A stretch of 64,000 nucleotides of DNA from a bacterium (GCA_024743255.1 JANSWY010000001.1:310001-374000); one strand, 5' to 3'; positions 16,249 to 26,139 are shown, counted from the first letter of the stretch. Notes: a model not told the origin generated them from the sequence alone. Numbers and translations are program-made.

Positions 16249-18135
16249 CTAGTAAATTCGCCCATTGATATAAAGGGTGATTGGAAAAGCATCTGGCGCT
16301 GCGGCCACCCACTTGTCCAGACTAGAGTTTCTTACAAACATTCCTCCTTCTTCATAGCCACTGCCATAAGTGAAGAAAATGTTATTTTGTCCTTTCTTGC
16401 TGTAGTATATTCTTACAACCTCATAAGTCACAATAATATCCTGATCAATAATCAATCTACGATCTGACAAATCCGCAGAAACAATCCATTTTTTACCCTT
16501 TTTGCTGGTTAGGAATATGTCTTTTTTCAGAAGTGAGTTTTGTGGCAATCCATCTTTGATATCGTAAATGTTGATTCTGAAAAGTATACTGTCTGTAGAA
16601 TTAAATCGCATGTGAAAATTGATATCCTGAACCAAATAACCATTTGCTGGATTATTCACTCTTATTCCATACTCCCCACCAAACCCATAATCAACCAACC
16701 CATTTTGACCTCTGGTAGTTTTGCTTGGTTTTGCTCTCCCTATTTTTATCACTTCTTTACTAGCCTTACTAGTTACCTTCACCTCTTCCAGAACAAATAC
16801 TTCTTCATCCAGCGTTACATTTAAATCGTCAGTAGCAATATCACTAATCAAATAGGCTTTCCTTTGAAATCCGATTGTCGAGAAAACCAGGCTATCAGAT
16901 GGTTCCACATTCTCCAAATTGATTTCGAAAGTTCCATCGATTGTAGAGATTACACCTCGGTTTTTACCAGGTATTCCTATATGTACAAATGGAAGTGGTT
17001 CGTCACCTTTTACAGTTGTCACAATTCCTTTAAGTTGCTTGATCTGTTGTTCATTTTCTTGAGATGGTCCTGCTTTCAATGCTTTAATAGCGTCAATAAA
17101 TGCAGTTCCCATATCAGATTGATTGTTGTAAGCTTGATCAATGTGCGTCAGAATAGTTGGGAGATAAATAAATGACCTTTCATTGATATGATAGTCTAAT
17201 AATTCTTGCTCCAACTGTGTATCTCCGGCAATTCTTGCTGACATTACCTCTGATGCCCTTGTGAAGTGCTCATTTAATACTGTATTCCAGTTCGTATAAT
17301 TCTGGGTAATCATTTTATCGGCAATTGGCTCATTCAGGTACTCAGTTTCCTGAAATAGTCCTGCAGGAATTTTTCCAAACGCTTCATGAATGTAATTGTG
17401 ACCAAACTCGTGAATAAGCAAACCTCTTATTGCCTTGGTATCCTGAAAGCCAAGGTTGTATTCTTTCAGATTTTGTTGAGACTGACTGGTGATTAACAAA
17501 ACAGATTTATCTGCACCATCTGTGTGAGCAAACCCCATTCCTCCAGGTAAAGTCAAAGAAACCAGTACAGAGGATGTTTCAAAAGTACCTTTGTACAATG
17601 TGCTGAGAGACTTGATTAGATCTCCTTGATATGCTGTCACTTTTACGCTTTTGAAAGCTGCGTCATAATATTCTTTCTGCTTTGTGAGGTATTCATCAAA
17701 CTTCACTTCTTTGTGAAACTTGTTCATAGCTTTTAGAAATGACTCTGCAATTTCCTTTCCTTCTTCAGCATCTCCAGAAGGTGAAAGAATTTCAAAGTTG
17801 GAGAAATTGCTGTTGTCCAAATTAGCATTTGGAAATGGATCAACACTAGTCAAGAGTCCCATAAAATCATTGATCCAGAGATGTTCAATTTTTGGGAGTA
17901 TTTCCTGAAGTGTTTTGCTATCTCCGTAGTTTCCGTAGTTCGTGGTGAGCCACTTGCCGTATTCCCAGCTTGGATCGGTATTGTCGAAACGATCATTGTT
18001 TGGGTTTTCATAGACTACTGTATAGGCCATTCCCAGGAGCTCCAGGTTTTCGTTGAATTTTACTTCGATTTTGGATTGAGTAAAAGCTGGTAGGCACAAA
18101 ATCAGAAGTAATACGGATGTCATTAATTTTTTCAT
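16249..18135 (-). CDS. DUF4932-like metallopeptidase with carboxypeptidase-like domain
   Basis: The 628-residue secreted protein (signal MKKLMTSVLLLILCLPAFTQ) has a DUF4932-like N-terminal region with a zinc-type motif HEFGH (in GLLIHEFGHNYIHEAFG). It is followed by a carboxypeptidase-regulatory-like beta domain (about 398-465; LKGIVTTVKGDEPLPFVHI, GVISTIDGTFEINL, FSTIGFQ). The C-terminal 150 residues form a further beta region. I use the ATG at 18135 because it opens the signal peptide; 31 in-frame residues further upstream do not. A membrane AraC gene lies just upstream on the same strand. Confidence 0.75.
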   Translation of the reverse strand: MKKLMTSVLLLILCLPAFTQSKIEVKFNENLELLGMAYTVVYENPNNDRFDNTDPSWEYGKWLTTNYGNYGDSKTLQEILPKIEHLWINDFMGLLTSVDPFPNANLDNSNFSNFEILSPSGDAEEGKEIAESFLKAMNKFHKEVKFDEYLTKQKEYYDAAFKSVKVTAYQGDLIKSLSTLYKGTFETSSVLVSLTLPGGMGFAHTDGADKSVLLITSQSQQNLKEYNLGFQDTKAIRGLLIHEFGHNYIHEAFGKIPAGLFQETEYLNEPIADKMITQNYTNWNTVLNEHFTRASEVMSARIAGDTQLEQELLDYHINERSFIYLPTILTHIDQAYNNQSDMGTAFIDAIKALKAGPSQENEQQIKQLKGIVTTVKGDEPLPFVHIGIPGKNRGVISTIDGTFEINLENVEPSDSLVFSTIGFQRKAYLISDIATDDLNVTLDEEVFVLEEVKVTSKASKEVIKIGRAKPSKTTRGQNGLVDYGFGGEYGIRVNNPANGYLVQDINFHMRFNSTDSILFRINIYDIKDGLPQNSLLKKDIFLTSKKGKKWIVSADLSDRRLIIDQDIIVTYEVVRIYYSKKGQNNIFFTYGSGYEEGGMFVRNSSLDKWVAAAPDAFPITLYINGRIY

Positions 18136-18255
18136 GTCTTTTGAATTTTTCGTGAGTTTCAGGGTCAAATAGACAATATCCAATAGCCGAAATCGCTTGA
18201 AAACGCGTTTCTGGACCTCCAAAAACATGATTCTAAACCAAAAAGTAAGAAGAAA

Positions 18256-19299
18256 TTAGTTGAGATACTCCGATGGTGTCTTTCCCAAATGATTTTTGAA
18301 AACCTGATTGAAGGTAGACTTTGAGCTAAACCCAGATTCCATTGCAAGCGCCAACAAGGTCTTATGATCCTCCTGACCTGATTTCGCCTTGGTCAGGAAA
18401 GTATCAATTCTGTACTCATTGATAAATTCCTTGTAGTTTTTATTGTGATAATGGTTGATCAGGTAGGAAACATAGCGATAAGGCAGTGCCAATTCTGCAG
18501 ATAACTCTTTGAGTGGAAGGTTCGGTTTTAAGTAGGGCTTGTTTTCGCTTAATGTTTGGGTGAGTCGTTCCAGCTGTTGTTTGTCGTCATAGTGAGGAAA
18601 CTCAGTGTTCTTATCTACTTTGACAACTGTCGGAAAAGTTTGAGTTTCCAGAAACATCAGGAAAGCCATTCCAAATACCAGGACCATCAAAGCAATTTCG
18701 ATATAGCTAAAATGTGCCCATCCAATAAAAGAGAAAATCAGCCAGAATATGCCAACTAATGTTAGTGAAGACATAAGCAATAACAACCTAACCTGAGTAA
18801 GCCAGACCTTTCTCTCAGATTTAAAAGCTTTACTTTGATTCAGTTTGAAGTATGAATACCAGAAGTAAGCAATTGCGGCTATGAAAGCAACCATTGGTAA
18901 ATATTCTGTGAACGCTACCCAAAAAAATGAATCAATTACAACAGAGTTTTGCAACACATAAACCTGAATTCCCGACTCTACAACAGCAGGTAGATAAAGA
19001 AGTAAATGCCACTTTCGAAAAGAGAAGTTATCATCAGTATTGTATTTGATAAACAACCAAATGGAAGGAGCCAGGATTTGATAGTTCAAAAGCACCCAAA
19101 TTGGAAAAGCCCCTTGAGAATTATTGTATCCTATTTTGGAAGCATAAGAAAAGACTAGTTCTATCGATAAAACCAGGACCACCAACCCCATAAAGAAGTT
19201 TGCTTTTCTTGAGGTGAAGACATGAGAAATTAAAGCCAGACTAATCAACAACCCCAGAATGGCTGATACGAAATAAATATTTTGAGGAATTCCGTTCAA
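18256..19299 (-). CDS. Membrane-bound AraC-family regulator
   Basis: The 347-residue protein has six or seven N-terminal membrane helices (about 8-215) and a cytoplasmic C-terminal AraC domain (about 245-347). The latter carries LPLKELSAELALPYRYVSYLINHY and ALAMESGFSSKSTFNQVFKNHLGKTPSEYL. Such membrane AraC proteins sense envelope or extracellular signals. It precedes the DUF4932-like gene in the same orientation with 120 bases between them, which could make the latter a target. Confidence 0.88.
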   Translation of the reverse strand: MNGIPQNIYFVSAILGLLISLALISHVFTSRKANFFMGLVVLVLSIELVFSYASKIGYNNSQGAFPIWVLLNYQILAPSIWLFIKYNTDDNFSFRKWHLLLYLPAVVESGIQVYVLQNSVVIDSFFWVAFTEYLPMVAFIAAIAYFWYSYFKLNQSKAFKSERKVWLTQVRLLLLMSSLTLVGIFWLIFSFIGWAHFSYIEIALMVLVFGMAFLMFLETQTFPTVVKVDKNTEFPHYDDKQQLERLTQTLSENKPYLKPNLPLKELSAELALPYRYVSYLINHYHNKNYKEFINEYRIDTFLTKAKSGQEDHKTLLALAMESGFSSKSTFNQVFKNHLGKTPSEYLN

Positions 19300-19522
19300 T
19301 TGATAGAATAATTAGACCCGACTAATTTAATGTGAAAATCTTAACAATCATTTCAAACTAACCTGAAAGGTATGAATTGTGTTTGTCTTGCTGCCTCATA
19401 AATAAACCTTAATGAAAACCATTATTTAATTAAATACTTATTTATACATCAAACCTAATCCTTTTAAGCTCTGACCTTGTTCTTTACACGGGATGACAAA
19501 CTACAATTCAATTCAAAAAGTT

Positions 19523-20053
19523 ATGAAAAAGATATTTACAGCCGCGTTTTTAGTGCTTTTCAGTATGTCTGCAATGGCTCAAATTGACGAGACAATAGAA
19601 CAGGAATATGATGAACTAACAGAGAAATGGCTGGTTCAGTCAACGGCAATGAAGAAATATGAAAGTATCAATTCTTATTGCCGGAGTGAAGAATTCAGAG
19701 AAAGCGTGAATAACCTGATTGTGGAGGTGCATCAGTATGATTCTTTGATACTGGAAAGAATAAATGATCCTGTTTCATCATTAACTGCGGAGCAAGCCAA
19801 TACTTATAAGGATATTTTAAAACTGGAAACAGAATACAGCAAAGAAGCTTTTATCCAGCACATGGAAGAGACTTGTGAGTTTCGAAATGAAATAGAGAAA
19901 AACAAAAAGAAACTCAAGAAGGGTAAAGGTTCTGACACTTATAACGCTCAGGTAGTAGTTCTGGAAACTAAAATGAGTGGGTATCTAAACCAAATGGATG
20001 AATTGGTATATAAAGTAGGAGATCACTTACATTATTTATATGTGGCGGAGTGA
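19523..20053 (+). CDS. Small secreted coiled-coil protein
   Basis: A 176-residue protein with a signal peptide ending AMAQ and a mature part that is mostly charged helix (ETIEQEYDELTEKW, EKNKKKLKKGKGSD). Two cysteines (SYCRSEEF and ETCEFRN) may pair. I chose the ATG at 19523 because it begins the signal peptide; the upstream ATG at 19493 adds ten residues. No family was recognised. It ends 41 bases before the inverted 21-bp array. Confidence 0.65.
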   Translation: MKKIFTAAFLVLFSMSAMAQIDETIEQEYDELTEKWLVQSTAMKKYESINSYCRSEEFRESVNNLIVEVHQYDSLILERINDPVSSLTAEQANTYKDILKLETEYSKEAFIQHMEETCEFRNEIEKNKKKLKKGKGSDTYNAQVVVLETKMSGYLNQMDELVYKVGDHLHYLYVAE

Positions 20054-20094
20054 CCTCTGCTAATTAGCACGGTAAACAAGCTACATATTCATTC

Positions 20095-20209
20095 ATGACC
20101 ATTGCAGAAAGATAAATCACCGTTACAGATTCATATATGACAGGTCATATGTGTTTCCGCGGTGGTTATGTGTGATTCTGCAATGGTTATATGTGTTTCT
20201 GCAGCGGTT
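20095..20209. repeat. Inverted array of a 21-bp unit (two units facing three)
   Basis: Two plus-oriented 21-base units (20095-20115 and 20116-20136) are followed by ten bases and then three units in the opposite orientation (20147-20167, 20168-20188 and 20189-20209). The unit core reads ACC..TGCAGA..CA.AT, with changes between copies. Arms 20095-20141 and 20144-20190 can pair over 47 positions, with about four-fifths paired counting G-T wobbles, closed by a perfect inner stem. The array lies between converging genes, so it could act as a large terminator or transcript-stabilising hairpin. Confidence 0.8.
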
Positions 20210-20345
20210 ATGTAAAATGCTTCCTATCACCAAAAAAGGCTTGCAGCTTCTTCCACAAAGGAGGAGTTGGTGCATGTAAATTGTGATCACTTAAATACAG
20301 AGTACCAGAGGAGCAAATAAAGGTAACAGGGAAGGGAAGTGTAAA

Positions 20346-22571
20346 TTACCCTGCATCCATTTCAGCGATACTATTCCTGGCTTCTAATACCTTATAATGT
20401 TCTGCCCGGAAATTGGAAACATATATTTCTAATGCTTTTTTGAAAAGTTCCTGAGCTTTTATTCTGTCCCCTTTTTTCTTTAAAATATGAGCCTTCAATC
20501 GATACATATCTGCGATAGTAGGGTGATTTGCTCTATGAAAAGGAGAGAAGTTTGCTATTGCGTTATTGACTAACTCTAATGACTCGTCATATTTTTTAAG
20601 TCGAAAAGACAATTCACTTTGGTTCATTAAAATAATGCCGATATCTGGGTGTTTTCCGATGTTTTTATATTGATACAGTTTCAGCGATTGTATGAATAGT
20701 GAGTCCGCGTTATAAAAATTTGATTTTTTCATTGCGAGAAGTCCAAGACCGTTTAAAGCACTCGCCACAGAGAAGGAAGAATCATTCTTTGCTTTCAGGT
20801 TTAGTTCAATTGTGTTGTTATAAAGAGTGTCAGAGGCAATTTTGTCATTGACCACATATTTGATATAAGCAATATCATTTAATAATTCAGAGGATCTTTC
20901 GTCAATTAAGAACTCTGGCATATTAATAATTCTGAGGCTTTCAGTTGCAAGCTTGGCGGCTTCTCCCAATTCTCCTTGTTCTATTTTGATTCTGCCCATT
21001 GTAGCAAGTACTTGTGGAAGTTTATTACTATCATGCCCAAATTCAAGTTCATAAACGTTTTTAACGGCAGTAAACCTTTCAAAAGATTTTTGGTAGTCAC
21101 CAATTGCGTAATAGTAATAGCCTTCCCTCTCAACATAACCATGGTATCTGGCAGTTGTGAATCCATGGTTTAAGCGGGTTATTTCCATTCCCTTATGAAG
21201 GTTGTCTACCGCGGAATCATAATTTGGAATTTGCATCCAAGCCTCAAATGCTATACTATGAGATTCAGCTACATTCTGATGGTTTGTTCCGTATTTATGG
21301 CCGTAGCATGAGGCTGCATTGTTTGCATATTCGATTGCTTGCATTCGTTTTTCCATCTTGTTGGCAAGTATGGACTTGTACAAGAAGTACTTACATTCCC
21401 ATTTTGGAATCAGAAACGGTTCCATTTCTTGCAAATACTGTTTAGCATTTGCAGGTTTATTTTCACCTATCGCATTGTGAACTAGCTGAAGATATGAGTT
21501 ACATAATATATCATCTCTATCCTGGTACAGAGAATCCATTTGAATTACTTTAATACTTTGCTTGGCGGCTTCATTGGATGCGTCCCAAAAGTATTCAGTT
21601 GCGAGTGATCCAGATAAGTTTCTCAGATATATAGCAAAGTTTGAAGTAAAAGTCCCGATGCTATCTAAATGATAGTCTATTGCTTGTGAGAAGTATGATA
21701 TAGCCGAATCAGTCTGACCATTAGCACGGTAGTAAATTCCAATGTCATTCTTAGAATCAGCCCTGGTTGGTTTCCAGCTATCGTCTAGTGCAACAGGGTT
21801 AATGTTTAGAATGGAATCAGCTTTAATTTGATAAATGATAGCCTCCTTAAAATTATTTGAGGCGTTAAGCTTTTTAGCTTTACATTCATATGCATTATAG
21901 GCGTTGGTGTAAGTCCCATGTATTTTCCAAAGACGCTTAAAATCTTTTTCTGTAATAGAACCAGTATCAATTCGCAACCATTTTAGCCCTTCGTTAAAAG
22001 ACAACAGCGAATACTTTATAGCATCATCACAATTCTCCTGGTCAAGATGTTTTTCAGATTCGTGCCAATAATCAATCATCTTCATATTGCTTATTAAGTC
22101 ATCATTACCAGCATTGAGAAATATTATTATCTTTCTGTAGATTTTGTATTCTGTGGGTCTAAGAGCAAAAAAGGAGGTAACTAAAAGTATTGATAAACTT
22201 CGCAATAGAATACCGTTTATCCACCTTTCCGCCTGGTTTTTGCGGATCCATTTGAACACAACTAATCCAATAATTGTAGCAGCAAAAGCAACATTTATAA
22301 ATGGAAAAATCTTAAGCCATTCGAAGTGACGTAAATAGATATTAAATGGTATAGTTATGAGTGATGTTGATATCGACAGGCCAGCCATAATCGCTATTAT
22401 CAGCTGAGACCTATTCTGTGCGTCAAAAAGTTTGAAAGAACCGATCAGGTAGAATAAACTCAGTATGAAAGTCAGCAATCCAAAAATACCAGCTCCACCT
22501 GTATAATCAACACCTTGCAGTAGCAGGAATGTAATCCAGAAAATGAGAAGTATTCGTTCAGTTCGTTTCAA
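20346..22571 (-). CDS. Membrane protein with C-terminal TPR array
   Basis: The 741-residue protein has about five N-terminal membrane helices (residues 8-145), then TPR-like helical repeats to the C terminus. Examples are NDIGIYYRANGQTDSAISYF, GYYYYAIGDYQKSFERF, NGLGLLAMKKSNFYNADSLF and YRLKAHILKKKGDRIKAQELF. TPR arrays are protein-protein interaction scaffolds. No catalytic or output domain is visible, so it is not a histidine kinase of the TPR type. It is the first gene of the long minus-strand block when read from the left, and is followed upstream by another membrane protein 12 bases away. Confidence 0.75.
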   Translation of the reverse strand: MKRTERILLIFWITFLLLQGVDYTGGAGIFGLLTFILSLFYLIGSFKLFDAQNRSQLIIAIMAGLSISTSLITIPFNIYLRHFEWLKIFPFINVAFAATIIGLVVFKWIRKNQAERWINGILLRSLSILLVTSFFALRPTEYKIYRKIIIFLNAGNDDLISNMKMIDYWHESEKHLDQENCDDAIKYSLLSFNEGLKWLRIDTGSITEKDFKRLWKIHGTYTNAYNAYECKAKKLNASNNFKEAIIYQIKADSILNINPVALDDSWKPTRADSKNDIGIYYRANGQTDSAISYFSQAIDYHLDSIGTFTSNFAIYLRNLSGSLATEYFWDASNEAAKQSIKVIQMDSLYQDRDDILCNSYLQLVHNAIGENKPANAKQYLQEMEPFLIPKWECKYFLYKSILANKMEKRMQAIEYANNAASCYGHKYGTNHQNVAESHSIAFEAWMQIPNYDSAVDNLHKGMEITRLNHGFTTARYHGYVEREGYYYYAIGDYQKSFERFTAVKNVYELEFGHDSNKLPQVLATMGRIKIEQGELGEAAKLATESLRIINMPEFLIDERSSELLNDIAYIKYVVNDKIASDTLYNNTIELNLKAKNDSSFSVASALNGLGLLAMKKSNFYNADSLFIQSLKLYQYKNIGKHPDIGIILMNQSELSFRLKKYDESLELVNNAIANFSPFHRANHPTIADMYRLKAHILKKKGDRIKAQELFKKALEIYVSNFRAEHYKVLEARNSIAEMDAG

Positions 22572-22583
22572 TTAGATTGGGGT

Positions 22584-23294
22584 TTAGTTCCTTTTACGTT
22601 TTTTTCTTTCTTTCAAAGTTTTGTGTCTTCTCCTTCTTACTTCACGATACTTCGAGGACCAGGCCTTATACTCTTTTAATCGTTTTGTAAGTCTATATAT
22701 AATGAAAGCCGGGACACTAATTACCAGGAGTTTTTTTGGATTGGGTTCTGACAAATTTACAGTAATCAACAGGAGTATAAGGAAGAATCCGATAATAGCA
22801 ATTGAAATCCGATTTATCCAAATATTAGAGTTTGCCTGGGTTATTTCTATGGTTCGTTTTTGATTTAGATCTGGTTCGAAAGTTAACTTATCAATCAGCC
22901 GGTTTTGTAGTGAATTGAAGTTGGCAAACTCGAGATCTGAAAATTCAAATTGATCATCGCTCGTAGCTATTACTATTTGCCTGTAATCTCCAAGTTTATG
23001 AGTTGCCCAAAGCTGCCAGTTCATGGAAGAGATATCGCTTATTAGGATACTCTTTGCACTTAACCGGAATGGTCTTATAAGGAATACTTGTGAGGAGTAA
23101 AGAATTAATACCTTAAACCTGTATAAAATAATTCCTGTTAATGAAACTGTAGGAATTCCTGCCATTATAATGGCAATTGTGTATCCTGTGTCTTTCAATA
23201 GTTGAGGATCAAAAACATAAATGATACCAGCTAAAAATCCGGAGCTTAAAATAAATCCAATGGATGGTAATATGTTAGGGATTCCTATTTTCAA
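22584..23294 (-). CDS. Membrane protein with PH-like middle domain
   Basis: A 236-residue protein with two helices at the N terminus (about 12-62), a soluble middle stretch resembling a small PH-like beta domain (SILISDISSMNWQLW, RQIVIATSDDQFEF), two further helices (about 155-195) and a very basic C-terminal tail rich in RRRRH and KERKKRKR. No specific family was recognised. It is 28 bases downstream of a DUF695-type gene and likely co-transcribed with it and the TPR gene. Confidence 0.6.
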   Translation of the reverse strand: MKIGIPNILPSIGFILSSGFLAGIIYVFDPQLLKDTGYTIAIIMAGIPTVSLTGIILYRFKVLILYSSQVFLIRPFRLSAKSILISDISSMNWQLWATHKLGDYRQIVIATSDDQFEFSDLEFANFNSLQNRLIDKLTFEPDLNQKRTIEITQANSNIWINRISIAIIGFFLILLLITVNLSEPNPKKLLVISVPAFIIYRLTKRLKEYKAWSSKYREVRRRRHKTLKERKKRKRN

Positions 23295-23322
23295 AATTAC
23301 TAGTGTAAAGATTGAACTTCAC

Positions 23323-24414
23323 TTAGTTGAGCGCTGGAATGAATCGGTTAAAGGACTGCCAATATTTATCTTTATAGATGTGGTAACTGCCATTAAGACT
23401 GCTATCAAATTTAGTGAGCATCTCCTCTATGGCTCTTGAGGTTTTTCTAAATTCCTTACAGGCAAAATAGATGTTACGATGATTATCCGCTGTTTGCCTA
23501 CCTATGTTGAGAAACCCATCTGAGTCACTAATTACATTCATCAGTTCATCTTCAAATTCGTCAAGCTTCTTATATGTTAATTTATCTGGCATTCCATTGG
23601 ATCCTACATAGACAAAATCTATGTCTACAATCCATGGGTGAGAAGGTTTTGCATTCCATTCAAGAAGGCTGGAGTTAACAACAGCAAACATAGGGTTGCC
23701 ACTATTCATTTTGGCCTTTAAACTTGAATATATGTCATTACCGCTATTATAGTAGGTTGCTTCATACTTTTCAATAAATTCCTTTTCCCTCCAGATCAGG
23801 TATTCCTTAAGCTTTTGAATAGGTATTAATTCTTGTTGGGCATCTGAAGGAGAAGATACAGTTAAGGTGTCAATTGATACAGCAAAATTCAATTCACCCA
23901 GATAGTTGTCCAGAAAGATATATGTTCCTTTGACCAAAATAGAATGATTCTCTTCCGTGAAATCCTTATGTGTAATGACAATATCAATTTCATCCGGGTA
24001 TTGTTCATGTGTTACGGCATAAAAACTCATGTTATCAGCGTTGAACTCATGTCCATCCATTTTAATAGCAACATCTTCAATATCGGATTCCGGCTTAAGT
24101 GCTGTAAATCTCCAATTTTCAATATTTGGTGCACTTTCGATGAGATCTTCAACAAATGGGATGTTTTTTGGAGAACCGTCTGCTGTAATAATCAGTTCTG
24201 CGGTTTTTTCATCAAACATTCCTGCCAGGTAATAATATCCATCTCTCAGTTGATCCAACTTTGGAGAGAGTTTGTCAAAAAAGTCTCGCTCAAAGTTACC
24301 ACCTTGCTCAATCACTTTATAAAAGGCTTTTTCCTCTGATTGGAACCAACTCCAAAACTCATTGTAAGTTGATATCTGCTGTTCTTTTTTCTTGAAGATG
24401 TTTAGAAACCCCAT
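23323..24414 (-). CDS. DUF695-type protein
   Basis: The 363-residue cytoplasmic protein has an N-terminal part beginning MGFLNIFKKKEQ and YNEFWSWFQSEEKAFYKVI, and a C-terminal half (about 195-360) ending YWQSFNRFIPAL with WIVDIDFVYVGSNGMPD, as in DUF695 proteins. The role is unknown; such genes are scattered in environmental Bacteroidota, often beside other DUF genes. The start ATG at 24414 is preceded by a GTCTAAC sequence on the coding strand about 30 bases up, noted but not interpreted. Confidence 0.65.
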   Translation of the reverse strand: MGFLNIFKKKEQQISTYNEFWSWFQSEEKAFYKVIEQGGNFERDFFDKLSPKLDQLRDGYYYLAGMFDEKTAELIITADGSPKNIPFVEDLIESAPNIENWRFTALKPESDIEDVAIKMDGHEFNADNMSFYAVTHEQYPDEIDIVITHKDFTEENHSILVKGTYIFLDNYLGELNFAVSIDTLTVSSPSDAQQELIPIQKLKEYLIWREKEFIEKYEATYYNSGNDIYSSLKAKMNSGNPMFAVVNSSLLEWNAKPSHPWIVDIDFVYVGSNGMPDKLTYKKLDEFEDELMNVISDSDGFLNIGRQTADNHRNIYFACKEFRKTSRAIEEMLTKFDSSLNGSYHIYKDKYWQSFNRFIPALN

Positions 24415-24604
24415 GAGACAGATTTTTATTAATTGCTGTTAGACAAATTCAATGTTAATGAATCGATATGCTAAATCTAGAAAAAAGACAACAAAACGAG
24501 TCAACAGGAACAGTGATTTTTTCCTCTTGGGTGCCTGATTAGGATTCAGTTAATTAATTGCATCTACATGGAGGATAGTCGCGTAGTATGTGGGAAAACC
24601 TATA

Positions 24605-25213
24605 TCATAGTATTTCATTCTGTCTCCTCTTTTCCAGCTGCTTTTTCTTGGCTTCTGAAACTTCGCCTGTTTCCGCAAATGTTTTTAATTCATCCAGCAC
24701 TATGTTGACCTGTTTTCTCATCTGTTTGGTCATTACTCCTCCTAAAAGCATGCCGCTAAACTTATTCATATGAATGGTTACGTTCATCTCAATTTTGGAG
24801 TGATTTGGGCTTAATTCATCTACTTTCCAATGGTTTTGAGCGAGTGTTACAAACCCAGGTGCTCCTTCTGTTAGGTTATAGGCCAACTCTCTTTTCTCAT
24901 CATTAAACATAATTAGCTCTTCTACCACCTTTTTTCCACTGCCAAAATTTGTTTCACATGTTCTGGCGGAACAAGTAGCTCCCTCAAATTGTGGTTCACC
25001 GCTTGCGTACGAATGTTTTAATGTGGAGGTCCATTCACCTGTTTTGTCAAACTCCCTGCAAATTGCCCAGAGCGAGTCAGCGGGAACATTTATGATTATT
25101 GAAAGCTGTTCTTTTACAATTTTTTGATTCTTCTCTTGCGCCATTATTTTAAAGTTTGAGGTCAATACAACTACCAGGATCAAGGCGATTGATCTATTCA
25201 CAATCAAATTCAT
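24605..25213 (-). CDS. Exported SRPBCC-family protein
   Basis: The 202-residue protein has a signal peptide (cleavage near IMAQE) and a helix-grip SRPBCC/START-like domain. It opens with IINVPADSLWAICREFDKTGEW, continues with EELIMFNDEKRELAYNLTEG and ends with the long C-terminal helix. Such domains bind lipophilic ligands; polyketide cyclase/MxaD-like proteins are the nearest type. An AraC gene lies 71 bases upstream in the same orientation, so local regulation is likely. Confidence 0.78.
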   Translation of the reverse strand: MNLIVNRSIALILVVVLTSNFKIMAQEKNQKIVKEQLSIIINVPADSLWAICREFDKTGEWTSTLKHSYASGEPQFEGATCSARTCETNFGSGKKVVEELIMFNDEKRELAYNLTEGAPGFVTLAQNHWKVDELSPNHSKIEMNVTIHMNKFSGMLLGGVMTKQMRKQVNIVLDELKTFAETGEVSEAKKKQLEKRRQNEIL

Positions 25214-25284
25214 TTTTTGTCCAGATTTATTTACCAGACAAAAGTTTCAATTCTATGACAAGGCAGCTTGTCCAGGAAGTTTTG

Positions 25285-26139
25285 TTATTTGTCTGAGAAG
25301 TTTTTTCGGTATTCTGAAGGAGAAATGCCATACTTTGACTTGAATACTCTGGACATATGAGCCAGTGTTTGGAATTGACAGGCATAAGCAATATTGCTAA
25401 TGGTATCAGTAGATTTTTGTAGAGATTCTGCTGCTCTCTCAATGCGTTTATCAAGGATGTATTTTTGAGGAGTACTATTAAAAACTCTTTTGAATTCTTT
25501 CTTGAAGGACGATAGGCTCATGTAGGTTAGCTGAGCAAGTTCATTAATACTAATTGCGGAAAGGATATGCGAATGAATTACTTCGCGGAATTCAAAAGTC
25601 TTTTTCTCAAACAGATTGCTCATAATAGCTACTATCTCTGATGAGTGATCGGAACTGAGCAGTAGTGTGATTAGTTCCTTAATCTTGAAAGTCAGTATTT
25701 CTTCGGTAAGTAATTCTTTGTTGGTGAAATAAGGAAGAATACTTTGGGCATACGTATCAATTAGTGGGTTTTTGTCCAGTAATACACTGTTGGATTTTAA
25801 GGGAGATTTGTTTTGCTCGTAAAATGGTGTGCTTTGGGAGCTGTATAATTTGCTTAGAATGTCTTTGTGAAAACGGATAGATACAGCCTCATATTCATCT
25901 GAGTGATTATGCGGTACAGTTTTAAAAATACTGTTCCCACTTTTTGCCAATACCGCCTGATTGGCCTGAATATCCAATTGCTCAATTTCTGAGTGGTTAA
26001 TGCACCTTCCTTTTAAGACATAAACAAAACCTGCTTCATCTTCTGGCATAGGAGTAGGCATTTGTATAGTTCTATCGATAGAGACTTTGGTGAATAGTGA
26101 TTTTCCATAAAGGTCTATTGTATCGATTTTCATACCCAA
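25285..26139 (-). CDS. AraC-family regulator
   Basis: The 284-residue protein has an N-terminal cupin-like sensor region (about 10-110, including FVYVLKGRCINH) and a C-terminal AraC DNA-binding domain (about 180-280) with ISINELAQLTYMSLSSFKKEF and ISNIAYACQFQTLAHMSRVFKSKYGISPSEYR. It is not closely related to the AraC proteins at 11.7 and 37.2 kb. The SRPBCC gene directly downstream is the obvious candidate target. Confidence 0.88.
   Translation of the reverse strand: MGMKIDTIDLYGKSLFTKVSIDRTIQMPTPMPEDEAGFVYVLKGRCINHSEIEQLDIQANQAVLAKSGNSIFKTVPHNHSDEYEAVSIRFHKDILSKLYSSQSTPFYEQNKSPLKSNSVLLDKNPLIDTYAQSILPYFTNKELLTEEILTFKIKELITLLLSSDHSSEIVAIMSNLFEKKTFEFREVIHSHILSAISINELAQLTYMSLSSFKKEFKRVFNSTPQKYILDKRIERAAESLQKSTDTISNIAYACQFQTLAHMSRVFKSKYGISPSEYRKNFSDK

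Noticed and set aside
20095-20209. CRISPR array
   Set aside because: Units are directly adjacent without spacers, change orientation, and no cas genes are nearby.
23944-24339. 131-codon plus-strand frame opposite the DUF695-type gene
   Set aside because: It has skewed Cys/Ile/Phe composition typical of antisense frames, and the minus-strand frame is supported by family pattern and by same-strand neighbours.
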